64,000 nt of DNA from Croceicoccus sp. GTDB taxonomy: Bacteria > Pseudomonadota > Alphaproteobacteria > Sphingomonadales > Sphingomonadaceae. Position 1 is the first letter of the stretch; every line of letters starts with the position of its first letter. Made by a program: the position numbers and the translations under genes. Below the pieces are notes generated by a model. That model was given only the letters and a program-made list of their open reading frames with translations. It was not told the origin of the DNA and made no database searches. Positions 44,288-52,850 of this stretch are shown here, piece by piece. The stretch is taken from the NCBI GenBank assembly GCA_002694745.1, contig NZMY01000050.1:62001-126000 (forward strand), given 5' to 3'.

Positions 44288-45700
44288 GTGGCTGCAGCCC
44301 AATTCCTGTCCCGCTTGCTGACCCTTGGCGGTGACGACCGGATCACCGTGCCCGGCGGGCAGAATACCAACCGCTATGGCGCGTCGCCCTTTCCGCGCTC
44401 GACGCTGGGTTATGCGTCCTCGACCGCCAACGACATCTCTCTGCCCGCGTTCCGGCATCTGGCCGGGCTGATGGAACAATGGCCCGAAGATGCGCTGTCG
44501 GACGACGGGTTTTACGCCGCCGCGCTGGAAGGGATGCGCGGACGGATCAGGCAAGGCTGGGGGCTGGACGACGGCACCGCCATCGTGTTCGCGCCTTCGG
44601 GCACCGATCTGGAATATGTGCCGCTGGCGCTTGCGGGCGGGCCTGTCGTCAACGTGCTGATCGGTGCGGACGAGGTGGGAAGCGGCTGCGTGCTTTCGGC
44701 GGCGGGCCGGTATTTCGCGGACCGGACCGCGGTGGCCGAACGGACCCAAAGAGGCGCGGTGGTCGAAGGGCTGGAAGGGACCGGGCTGGTCGATATCGCG
44801 GTGCGCGAGACCTGCGGCAGGCCGCGGTCCAGTGCCGACATCACGCGCCGGATCGAGGACATCGCGCTTGCCGCGCATCAAGAGGGCCGCGATTGCCTGG
44901 TCCATGTCGTGTATGGATCGAAGACCGGGCTGGTGCTGCCCGATCTCGCCGATCTCGACCGGTTGCGCGCGCGGCATCCCGGCATGCGTTTCGTGGTCGA
45001 TGCCTGTCAGTCGCGGCTGTCGCCCGGCGATCTGGGCGCGCTGATCGAACGGGGCTGCATGGTGCTGCTGACCGGATCGAAATTCATGGGCGGCCCTCCG
45101 TTTTCGGGCATGGCGCTGGTGCCTGCAGAGTGGACGCCGCCGGCCAGCCTTGCGCAAGGGCTGGCGGCCATCTTCCGCCGGGGTGAATGGCCGGCAGACT
45201 GGAGAGCCTGCGATCATCTGCCGCGCGGTGCCAATCCCGGCCAGCTGTTGCGGCTGGAAGCGGCGCTGTTCGAACTGGAGCGATTCAGGGCGCTGGACGA
45301 AGCGAATGTCCGCGAAGTGATCGCCGCCTTCGCCAGACATGTCGCACTGCTGTCCGACGCGCTCGGCACCGCGCTGGTCGCCCCGTGTCTTACGGGGGAC
45401 GGGCTTCACACATCGACGCTCGCCACCCTCGATCTCAGCGTCCTGCCGTCGGCGCCCGATATCGCCGTGGCGCAGCGCTGGCACCGGGTGCTGGCGGCGC
45501 GCGGTCTGCGGCTGGGCCAGCCGGTCAAGTGCATTCCTTTGCCCGGCGGAGGCTGGGGCGGCACGCTGCGGATCAGCCTGTCGATGCCGCTGATCGCAGA
45601 GCTGTCGTGCCTTTCGCCGGGCGCGCTGGATGCGCGGCTTGCAGGCGACATGGGCATGATCCGTTCGGTGCTGTCCGCCGCGCAGAAAGGCGTTGCCTGA
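44288..45700 (+). CDS. PLP-dependent fold-type I enzyme
   Basis: 470 residues from GTG 44288. A phosphate-binding loop FAPSGTDLEY at 101-110, pyridine-binding Asp238 in FVVDACQSR and Schiff-base Lys265 in LTGSKFMGGPP make a complete PLP site of the aminotransferase class V / decarboxylase type. I do not recognise the exact family, and the N-terminal GGQNTNRYGASPFPRSTLGYASSTAND segment is distinctive. It diverges from the ATP-grasp gene and is followed 15 bp later by the flippase, so it probably makes an amino donor or amine for the pathway. Confidence 0.72.
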   Translation: MAAAQFLSRLLTLGGDDRITVPGGQNTNRYGASPFPRSTLGYASSTANDISLPAFRHLAGLMEQWPEDALSDDGFYAAALEGMRGRIRQGWGLDDGTAIVFAPSGTDLEYVPLALAGGPVVNVLIGADEVGSGCVLSAAGRYFADRTAVAERTQRGAVVEGLEGTGLVDIAVRETCGRPRSSADITRRIEDIALAAHQEGRDCLVHVVYGSKTGLVLPDLADLDRLRARHPGMRFVVDACQSRLSPGDLGALIERGCMVLLTGSKFMGGPPFSGMALVPAEWTPPASLAQGLAAIFRRGEWPADWRACDHLPRGANPGQLLRLEAALFELERFRALDEANVREVIAAFARHVALLSDALGTALVAPCLTGDGLHTSTLATLDLSVLPSAPDIAVAQRWHRVLAARGLRLGQPVKCIPLPGGGWGGTLRISLSMPLIAELSCLSPGALDARLAGDMGMIRSVLSAAQKGVA

Positions 45701-45715
45701 CGCGGCCATGCACGC

Positions 45716-46972
45716 ATGAGCAATATCTTTCGCAATATCGGATGGCTGCTGGGCAGTCGCGGCATCAATGCGGCTTTCAGCCTGGTCTATCTCGGCCTAG
45801 CCACCCGCACGCTGGGTATCGAGGGGTTCGGCGCGTTCGCGATGATCCTTGTGCTGGCGCAGGCCGTTGCGGGCATTGCCAGTTTCAACACGTGGCAGAT
45901 GCTGGTCAAATGGGGGCATTTCGATGGCGATGCGGCGCCCGCGACCGGCTTTGCCATGGCGCTCGACCTTGCCAGCATGGCGGGCGGTATTCTCCTTGCG
46001 CTGGCTGCCGGTTTTACCGCCCCGCTCTGGTTGCCATTGCCGCTGGGCAGCGGAGCGCTGATCGTCGCACTGTCCGCCGCGGCGCTGCTGGCGCTTCGGT
46101 CGACGCCGACCGGTATATTGCGGCTGCACGACCGCTATGACTTGTCCACCGCCGCCGAGGCGAGCCTGCCGCTGACCCGTGCGGCAGGCGCCGTGGCCGC
46201 CGCGATCTGGGTCCCGACACTGGCAGGATTTGTCGCCGCATGGGCGCTGGCGGAACTGATCTGCGCCGCGGCCTACTGGCTGCTGGCCGCGCGATTTGTT
46301 TCCGTCCGCTTATCGGATGTGTCGCTGGCCCGATTTCCTTCCCGCTATCCCGGTATCTGGCCTTTCGTCGTCGCTACCAGCCTGTCGCGAACGCTGGCGG
46401 TCGTATCGAAACAGGTCCTGCTGCTGGGCGTGGGCGCATTCGGCGGGGCGGCGCTGGCAGGCGGTTACCGCGTCGCATCGCAGCTGGGTCAGGCGCTGGT
46501 GCAGCTGGGCGAGGCGGTGTCGCGCGCGATCTATCCCGAATTCGTGCGCAGCGCGGACAGTTCCGCCGCGGTCACACGCCGCATGGTCGCGCTCGCCGCA
46601 TTGACGGGCGCCCTGTCCGTCGCCGCCGCGGTGATGGGCGGGCGGTTCGCGATTGAGTGGATAGCTGGCGCAGCATTTGCCTTTGCCTATCCGGCGCTGG
46701 TGATCCTGTCCTTCGCCGGCGCGATAGAGCTTGCAGCATCGAGCTGGGAAGCGCTTCTCGTGGCGCGGCAGCGGGCGGGCAGGGCGCTGGCCATGCGGCT
46801 GGGGCCGCTGGTGCTGGCGTTGTCCGCCATGCCCTGGGCCATCGCCGCCTATGGGCTGATCGGTGTCGCGGCCTGCATTCTTGCCGCCAGCGTGCTGACC
46901 TTCGCGGGGCTGGCGCATGCCGTTTCCGCGACGCGCGGCCAGTCAGGCGCCGCTATCGGCTCCATCGCCTGA
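45716..46972 (+). CDS. Polysaccharide flippase-like membrane protein (MOP superfamily)
   Basis: 418 residues with about twelve membrane helices. The start IFRNIGWLLGSRGINAAFSLVYLGLATRTLGIEGFGAFAMILVLAQ is the typical opening of Wzx/O-antigen flippases, and the Arg-rich loops lie between helices. It moves a lipid-linked molecule across the inner membrane. Its position after the PLP enzyme suggests that the nucleotidyltransferase, ligase and PLP enzyme build the molecule it exports; this is inference. Confidence 0.83.
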   Translation: MSNIFRNIGWLLGSRGINAAFSLVYLGLATRTLGIEGFGAFAMILVLAQAVAGIASFNTWQMLVKWGHFDGDAAPATGFAMALDLASMAGGILLALAAGFTAPLWLPLPLGSGALIVALSAAALLALRSTPTGILRLHDRYDLSTAAEASLPLTRAAGAVAAAIWVPTLAGFVAAWALAELICAAAYWLLAARFVSVRLSDVSLARFPSRYPGIWPFVVATSLSRTLAVVSKQVLLLGVGAFGGAALAGGYRVASQLGQALVQLGEAVSRAIYPEFVRSADSSAAVTRRMVALAALTGALSVAAAVMGGRFAIEWIAGAAFAFAYPALVILSFAGAIELAASSWEALLVARQRAGRALAMRLGPLVLALSAMPWAIAAYGLIGVAACILAASVLTFAGLAHAVSATRGQSGAAIGSIA

Positions 46973-47159
46973 CCGCCGGGTCAGAGATCGGGAACGGACA
47001 AGCGAGGCGCGGCCAAGTCATATTCGTGGCACCCGCGGCGCTTGTCACCTGCGTGTAGCATTCGTTGCCTAGCGCCCTCTCTTCGCCCGGTCTGTTTCCA
47101 GCCGATGTCGCGTGCGCGGTGCAGGGCCTGAAGATCGTGGGCGAGTTTGGGGGCAGACG

Positions 47160-48761
47160 ATGGCATCGCAACTGAATCTGGGGACGCAAAGGACGGGCGG
47201 TTTCGCCTTCAGCCTGACCGATGTGGCGTTTGCGCTGCTGCTTGCCGCCGCCAGCGTCGGCTTCATGGTCTGGGGCCTCGATTATACGGGTGGCGGCAAT
47301 GTCGCCATCTTTCTGCTCGCGACCGCATTCGGCCTGTTCATGGCCTTCAACATCGGCGGCAACGACGTCGCCAACAGCTTTGGCACCAGCGTCGGCGCGG
47401 GCACGATCACGGTCAAGCAGGCGCTGGCTATCGCGGCCGTCTTCGAAGTCAGCGGCGCGGTGATCGCGGGCGGCGAGGTCACCGACACGATCCGCAGCGG
47501 CATCGTCGACCTTGGCGCCATGCAGGTGCAGCCGATGCAGTTCGTCTTCATCATGATGGCGGCGCTGCTGGCGGCCGCGCTGTGGCTGTTGTTCGCGACG
47601 AAAAAGGGCTGGCCGGTATCGACCACCCATTCGATCGTGGGCGGCATCGTCGGCAGTTCGGTGATGCTGGGCTTCTCGCTTGGCGGGGGCGATGCGGCGC
47701 TGGCGCTGGTGCAATGGGACAAGATCGGCACCATCGCGGTGTCATGGGTGCTGTCGCCGGTGCTGGGCGGGCTGGTGTCCTATGGCCTCTTCTGGATGAT
47801 CAAGCGGCATATCCTGGCGTTCAACGACATGATGAAGGCGCATCTTGCGCGGCTGCACGAGGAACGCCGCAGGCTGCGCGACGAGCACAAGACGCGGTTC
47901 GAGCGGCTCTCCGACATCCAGAAGATCAGCTATACCCATATGATGATCCGCGATGCCGAGGCGCTGGACGAGGACGGGTTCACGCCCGACGACCTTGAAA
48001 CCGATTATTATCGCGGCCTGCACCAGCTGCGCACGCAAAAGGCGGATCTGGCCGCGCACAAGGCGCTGCAGAACTGGGTGCCCGTCGTCGCGGCGTTCGG
48101 GGCCGCGGTCATATCGGCGATGCTGCTGTTCAAGGGCCTCAAGCACATGGAGCTGGGGCTTTCCACGCTGCACAACTATCTGATCATGGCGATGATCGGG
48201 GCGGCGGCATGGATGGCGACCTATATCTTCGCCCGTACGCTCAAGGGCCGTTCGCTCGACACCTCGACCTTCCTGATCTTCAGCTGGCTGCAGGTGTTCA
48301 CCGCCAGCGGCTTTGCCTTCAGCCACGGCGCCAACGACATCGCCAATGCGATCGGCCCGTTCGCCGCCATTCTGGACGTCCTGCGCAATGGCAGCGTGGG
48401 GCCCAGTGCGGCGGTTCCGCCGCCTGCGATGATCGCGTTCGGCATCGCGCTGGTCGTCGGCCTTTGGTTCATCGGCAAGGAAGTGATCGCGACCGTCGGC
48501 CATCACCTGACCACCATGCATCCCGCATCGGGCTTTGCCGCCGAACTTGCCGCTGCCACGGTGGTCATGCTGGCCTCGACGCTGGGCCTGCCGGTGTCGA
48601 GCACGCATATATTGATCGGCGCGGTACTGGGGATCGGCCTTGCGAACCGGCAGACCAACTGGCGACTGATGAAGCCGATCGCGCTGGCATGGGTCATCAC
48701 CCTGCCGGCTGCGGCATCGATGGCGGCGCTCTCCTTCGCGGCTTTGGATGCGCTGTTCTAA
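47160..48761 (+). CDS. Inorganic phosphate transporter (PiT family)
   Basis: 533 residues, start ATG 47160. The two Pit signature repeats are [19 protein letters not shown] in the first half and [17 protein letters not shown] in the second; both carry the GGNDxANxxG or GANDIANA core. A long charged cytosolic loop ([20 protein letters not shown]) separates them. It imports phosphate (or metal phosphate) with protons. No PhoU-like protein is adjacent. Confidence 0.94.
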   Translation: MASQLNLGTQRTGGFAFSLTDVAFALLLAAASVGFMVWGLDYTGGGNVAIFLLATAFGLFMAFNIGGNDVANSFGTSVGAGTITVKQALAIAAVFEVSGAVIAGGEVTDTIRSGIVDLGAMQVQPMQFVFIMMAALLAAALWLLFATKKGWPVSTTHSIVGGIVGSSVMLGFSLGGGDAALALVQWDKIGTIAVSWVLSPVLGGLVSYGLFWMIKRHILAFNDMMKAHLARLHEERRRLRDEHKTRFERLSDIQKISYTHMMIRDAEALDEDGFTPDDLETDYYRGLHQLRTQKADLAAHKALQNWVPVVAAFGAAVISAMLLFKGLKHMELGLSTLHNYLIMAMIGAAAWMATYIFARTLKGRSLDTSTFLIFSWLQVFTASGFAFSHGANDIANAIGPFAAILDVLRNGSVGPSAAVPPPAMIAFGIALVVGLWFIGKEVIATVGHHLTTMHPASGFAAELAAATVVMLASTLGLPVSSTHILIGAVLGIGLANRQTNWRLMKPIALAWVITLPAAASMAALSFAALDALF

Positions 48762-48787
48762 AGGCGGGACAGCGGGTTCGCGCGGCT

Positions 48788-49660
48788 TTATTTCCGCTGC
48801 TGGCTTCCGAATGCCCAGCGCAGCGTCCTGCCCATTGCGAATGTGCCGGCCCTGACGGGTAGCGCCGAAAGCAGGGGCCGCCGCAGGCCCAGCATGGATA
48901 TCGCGAAGTTCGGCAGCAGATCGACCGCTGCGGCGGCAAGCAGCGGCTGAACGGCCAGCGCAGCGCCGCTCTGCCCGCGGGGCGACAGGATCTCGGCGGC
49001 CACCTTCCGGGCGTCGGCGCTCCCTTCCAGATCGCCGCGCATCTCTCGCATCATATCCCGCGCCTCGTCCTCGGTGGTCGGCACCGGATCGGCATGCAGG
49101 CGGCGCGCGATCTCGGCGAACTGGGCGAAATAGATGTCGCGATCGCGCCGCGGCATCGCAGGCCGGACATAGCGCAGATGCGCGTCGAGAAAGCAGGTCG
49201 CCTCGGCCAGATGGACCCAAGCCAGTACCGATGGCTCGGTGGCCGAATAGGGCGTTCCGTCTGGCAGATGTCCCGTCACCGTGCGGTGAATGGCATTGAC
49301 GCGCGCGATGGATTTTTCGGCATCGTCGCGGTGGCCATAGGTCGTGACCGCAATAAAGCGCGCGGTGCGGCGCAAGCGGCCATGCAGATCGCTGCGAAAC
49401 GTCGAATGATCGAGCACGCCGCGCAGCGCGTGCGGATGAAGCATTTGCAGCAGCAACGCCGAAATGCCGCCCACCATCATCGCCGTCACATCGGCATGCA
49501 CCATGCGGATCGGGGTATCCGGCGCAAACAGCGCTTCGTCCGAAGGCGCCACCGGCTGTTCGCCCGCCGCGGGATCGTTGAACACCGCGCGCACATTGCG
49601 CACGATGGCGCGGCGTAACGGGTGCGGGGGATCAGACGGCACAGCGCATGGCCCCGGCAA
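48788..49660 (-). CDS. MpaB-like (DUF2236) oxygenase-family protein
   Basis: 290 residues of the DUF2236 family: IRMVHADVTAMMVGGISALLLQMLHPHALRGVLDHSTFRSDLHGRLRRTARFIAVTTYG, with an HPHAL histidine pair, then ARVNAIHRTVTGHLPDGTPYSATEPSVLAWVHLAEATCF with further histidines. Relatives include MpaB and latex-clearing-type haem oxygenases. The substrate is unknown. It is convergent with the phosphate transporter and monocistronic. Confidence 0.85.
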   Translation of the reverse strand: MPGPCAVPSDPPHPLRRAIVRNVRAVFNDPAAGEQPVAPSDEALFAPDTPIRMVHADVTAMMVGGISALLLQMLHPHALRGVLDHSTFRSDLHGRLRRTARFIAVTTYGHRDDAEKSIARVNAIHRTVTGHLPDGTPYSATEPSVLAWVHLAEATCFLDAHLRYVRPAMPRRDRDIYFAQFAEIARRLHADPVPTTEDEARDMMREMRGDLEGSADARKVAAEILSPRGQSGAALAVQPLLAAAAVDLLPNFAISMLGLRRPLLSALPVRAGTFAMGRTLRWAFGSQQRK

Positions 49661-49786
49661 TCGCTATCCAATGCTGGCGAGGTGATTCCGACATACTCTA
49701 CGCTTACCACCCGGCCGAGGGTATTCCCATGCCGATTGGATCGCAGGCCCGGTCCGGGGGCGTCCAGATCTGGCCGGATGTCGAGG

Positions 49787-49866
<80 letters not shown>

Positions 49867-49892
49867 ACGCTTTGCTGCCTGCTAGAGGCGGA

Positions 49893-49968
49893 TGGTGGGC
49901 CCGGCAGGATTCGAACCCGCGACCTAGCCGTTATGAGCGGCCAGCTCTAACCGCTGAGCTACAGGCCC
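49893..49968 (-). tRNA. tRNA with CAT anticodon, probably tRNA-Ile2
   Basis: Complete cloverleaf on the minus strand: acceptor GGGCCTG/CGGGCCC, D arm GCTC-AGCGGTTA-GAGC, anticodon loop CTCATAA, T loop TTCGAAT and encoded CCA. C4:G69 and C5:G68 pairs and the short D loop resemble E. coli ileX, whose C34 is changed to lysidine by TilS, more than elongator or initiator tRNA-Met. It lies 26 bp from tRNA-Pro. Confidence 0.9.
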
Positions 49969-50041
49969 ATCGCGCAGTGCGGTTAGCCGCCGAGCCCGGG
50001 ATTGGCAAGCGGGCGGTTGGGTTGGCGCGCAGAATTCGCCT

Positions 50042-51805
50042 TCAGGCCGCGTTCGCGCTTTGCGGGGCGCCCTCCTGCCGGGCGAGGGGAAGCCGCACGA
50101 GGACGCATTCGTCGTCATGGCTGAAGCTGCCGCCCGCCGCCCGGACCTCTGCCGCGACCAGCCGCATGGTGAAACCTGCGCCCAGCATGCCGAGCATCGG
50201 CTCGCCGCGTTCGCTGATGCCGATTTCGGCGTCGAACAGGGCTTTATCGTGCAGCGCGCGGGGCAGAGTGATCGAAAGCTGCGCCTGTCCGCCGTCGTGC
50301 AGCACGACATCCAGCCTTTCGCCCGGATCGGCGGCGGCGGACAGCGTGGCGAGCAGGCGCCACAGCATTGTCTCCGCTTCGCCTTCCGCGACGGGCACGA
50401 CCACGTCGGCGCCGGGCGCGTCCAGCACGAATTTCGCGCCATTGCCCTGTTCGATGGAGGCGAACTGGTCGACCAGCTGGCCCAGCATGGCCGCCAGCGC
50501 GGTTTCTCCCTCTTTCAGCGCGGTGCGGCCCTTGCGCATGCGGACGAGGCGTTCGATTTCCTCCAGCCCGGCAAGCAGGCGCGCGCTTTCGGCTGCGATG
50601 TCGGCTGCCTGCGCGCGGTAGCGGTTGGGGACTTCGCCGAACAATTGCTGCTGGATGATCTCGGCAAAGCCCTGGATCGCGCCAAGCGGCGTGCGCAATT
50701 CGTGAAGCGCCTGCCGGATCTCGTCACCGCGCGTGTCGCTTTCCTCCTTTTTCTCAGGCTGGCGCGTCAGGCGGGCGTGATGGCCGAGGAAGCGTCCCCC
50801 TTCGTCGAAGCGCGGCACCGCATCGAGCCGCCAGCGTCCCTGCATCGCGGGTGCGCCCTCTATCAGCGCTTCGCCCGAACGGACCACTTGCTGCCGCCTG
50901 AGGGCGACGGCCGTGCGCCGGTCGATGCGAGCCTCGGCCTCTTCCGCAGCCGAGAACGCGAGGCCGGTGAACAGCGAAGGCAGGCTGCCCGCCCAGCCGA
51001 TCCGGCAGTCGGGCCCGATGCGGCAGTCGACGGTCGCGGGGCGGATCTCGCCGACCGTTTGCGCGACTTCGTCCGATGCGGGTGCCGCGCGGTTGGCGCG
51101 CTGCTCGCGGTAATCCTCGATCCGCTGGACGAGGCTGGCGATGTCCGCGGTGCCGGTCTTGCCGTCGCCGCGGCGGCGCCATTGTGCCGAAGGCGCGCGC
51201 TGTGGTTCCGGGCGCTTTTGCGCCTTTGGGCGCGCCTGCTGCGGAGCGGGCGCGGGTTCGGGCTTTTCCTCGGGCCGGGCGGCGGGCTTCTCGCTCGCTT
51301 CCGGGTCGGGGATGGCCGCATCGGGTTCCAGCACCAGCACGCCCTCGTCGCCAGTCCGTTCATCCTCGCCAGACTTGGCTTCAACCGATGCCTCGACCGG
51401 CGCTTCGACCGGCGTTTCGACCGACAGGGCCGCGCGCCTTGCCTGTGCCCGGTCGCTGAGGCCGTTGCGCAGCATCGGAATCACCGCATCCCAATCCGCA
51501 GCATTCAGCGCGGCCGCATCGATCGCGGCTTCTCCCACCGTGACATCGCCTTCGCATAATTGCGCCACCAGCGATGCGGTGCGCAGCCGCAGACCCGGTT
51601 CGCGCAGGATCGCCACCCGTTCCGCCGCGGGAAGCCGCCGCGACAGGACCGACAGGCGAAGGAAGGCGGAAGCGACAAGCTGGCCGTCCGCCACGGTTCC
51701 CCCCGAACCGAGCAGGTCGACAAGCTGGCGATACTGGGCAAGCGCGGCACGTTCGCCGTCAACGGCGACCCCCAGAACCGTGCGCAAGCGATCGTCCAGT
51801 GTCAT
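50042..51805 (-). CDS. HisKA-containing sensor protein with degenerate ATPase domain
   Basis: 587 residues. Residues 1-115 are helical (DUF2336-like repeats), 130-210 form a Pro/Glu/Ala-rich linker, about 250-345 form a PAS-like domain, and 360-430 are a HisKA dimerisation helix pair with phospho-acceptor His368 (QALHELRTPLGAIQGF). The C-terminal domain keeps the length of an HATPase_c, but the N-box asparagines are replaced (LLATLSAAADPG) and no DxGxG motif is visible, so it may not bind ATP. It could act as a phosphotransferase or scaffold like ChpT or DivL. No response regulator is adjacent. Confidence 0.78.
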   Translation of the reverse strand: MTLDDRLRTVLGVAVDGERAALAQYRQLVDLLGSGGTVADGQLVASAFLRLSVLSRRLPAAERVAILREPGLRLRTASLVAQLCEGDVTVGEAAIDAAALNAADWDAVIPMLRNGLSDRAQARRAALSVETPVEAPVEASVEAKSGEDERTGDEGVLVLEPDAAIPDPEASEKPAARPEEKPEPAPAPQQARPKAQKRPEPQRAPSAQWRRRGDGKTGTADIASLVQRIEDYREQRANRAAPASDEVAQTVGEIRPATVDCRIGPDCRIGWAGSLPSLFTGLAFSAAEEAEARIDRRTAVALRRQQVVRSGEALIEGAPAMQGRWRLDAVPRFDEGGRFLGHHARLTRQPEKKEESDTRGDEIRQALHELRTPLGAIQGFAEIIQQQLFGEVPNRYRAQAADIAAESARLLAGLEEIERLVRMRKGRTALKEGETALAAMLGQLVDQFASIEQGNGAKFVLDAPGADVVVPVAEGEAETMLWRLLATLSAAADPGERLDVVLHDGGQAQLSITLPRALHDKALFDAEIGISERGEPMLGMLGAGFTMRLVAAEVRAAGGSFSHDDECVLVRLPLARQEGAPQSANAA

Positions 51806-52105
51806 CAAGCCCCCATGCTGTCCGAACCCCGAACGGGGCCGTCGCGGCAAGACCAGCGGGGGCGAGGAATCGCGCACCCGTGCTGCCGCAGTGCCACAGG
51901 TAAACAATATCTTAACATTGCAAAACTGCGTTCGCGGGCACGTTGCAATCTGGAACAACCGTCACGCAGTTTGCGTTGATGTTAAAAAATTGCGGAGAAA
52001 GACGCCGAAAACTTTGTTATGTGTTTTGGCATCCGTCCCGCCCGGACCCGGCTTCGCACCGGGATGCGCCGCCGGGCCTAGAAGACGGCGAAGGAAGAAC
52101 GCTTT
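51806..52105. other. Divergent promoter region
   Basis: A 300-bp spacer between the sensor gene (minus) and the Lrp gene (plus). It contains an AT-richer stretch at 51899-52025 that probably holds both promoters. No frame in it is supported. Confidence 0.45.
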
Positions 52106-52573
52106 ATGATTCTGGATGAAATTGACCGTCATCTGCTGGCCGAACTGCAATCCGAAGGCCGGATCACCAATGTCGAACTGGCCAGCCGAGTCGGGCTGAC
52201 CGCGCCTCCCTGCCTGCGCCGCGTGCGCGCGCTGGAGGAGGCGGGGATCATTCGCGGTTACCACGCCGAGCTCGATGCCGCGGCGCTCAGCTATACCATC
52301 ACCGTGTTCGCCATGGTCAGCCTGAAGAGCCAGGCCGAGGAATCGCTCAAAGCGTTCGAGGAGCACATGAACACGCTGCCCGAAGTGCGCGAGTGTCACA
52401 TGCTCAACGGCGAAATCGACTTCATGCTCAAGATCGTAAGCCACGACCTGCAGAGCTTTCAGGAATTCCTGACCAGCAAGCTGACGCCCGCGCCCAATGT
52501 CGCCAGCGTCAAGACATCGCTGGTCATCCGCACCGCCAAGAACAAGCCGGGCGTTCCGATCAAGGGGCGCTGA
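52106..52573 (+). CDS. Lrp/AsnC family transcriptional regulator
   Basis: 155 residues with an N-terminal winged helix (LDEIDRHLLAELQSEGRITNVELASRVGLTAPPCLRRVRALEEAGIIRGY) and a C-terminal RAM/AsnC ligand domain (VRECHMLNGEIDFMLKIVSHDLQSFQEFL). It probably controls amino-acid metabolism genes in response to an amino acid; there is no clear target nearby. A repeat element follows its stop. Confidence 0.95.
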   Translation: MILDEIDRHLLAELQSEGRITNVELASRVGLTAPPCLRRVRALEEAGIIRGYHAELDAAALSYTITVFAMVSLKSQAEESLKAFEEHMNTLPEVRECHMLNGEIDFMLKIVSHDLQSFQEFLTSKLTPAPNVASVKTSLVIRTAKNKPGVPIKGR

Positions 52574-52630
52574 TCCGGGCGGCGCCGAACACGCGCCGCC
52601 TGCGAAGCCAATCGCGATACGAATCCGACC

Positions 52631-52740
52631 GCGAAAAGTGACAAAGGTGACACGTCCTACAGGCGTGTCATCCTTGCGTCGTGCCCGAATTCCTGCAGGT
52701 TTCGGGCCAAAGGTGACACAGGGCACCCCGCGGAAAAAAT
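52631..52740 (-). repeat. Dispersed extragenic repeat, copy B (inverted)
   Basis: 52631-52663 is the exact reverse complement of 30200-30232. The left arm GTGACACG and right arm CGTGTCA can pair around TCCTACAGG, and a further GGTGACAC motif near 52714 matches the outer part of copy A. The element lies between the Lrp gene and the convergent MFS gene. Confidence 0.75.
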
Positions 52741-52850
52741 CGCTGCGCAAACACCATCTCAAAGAGCCGTAGCGCCGCGCGGGTCTGGCGGGGATATGCG
52801 CTGGATGCCTGAAAAGGTGCGTGTAGGACAGCACCTTGCGAGGGGGCGCG

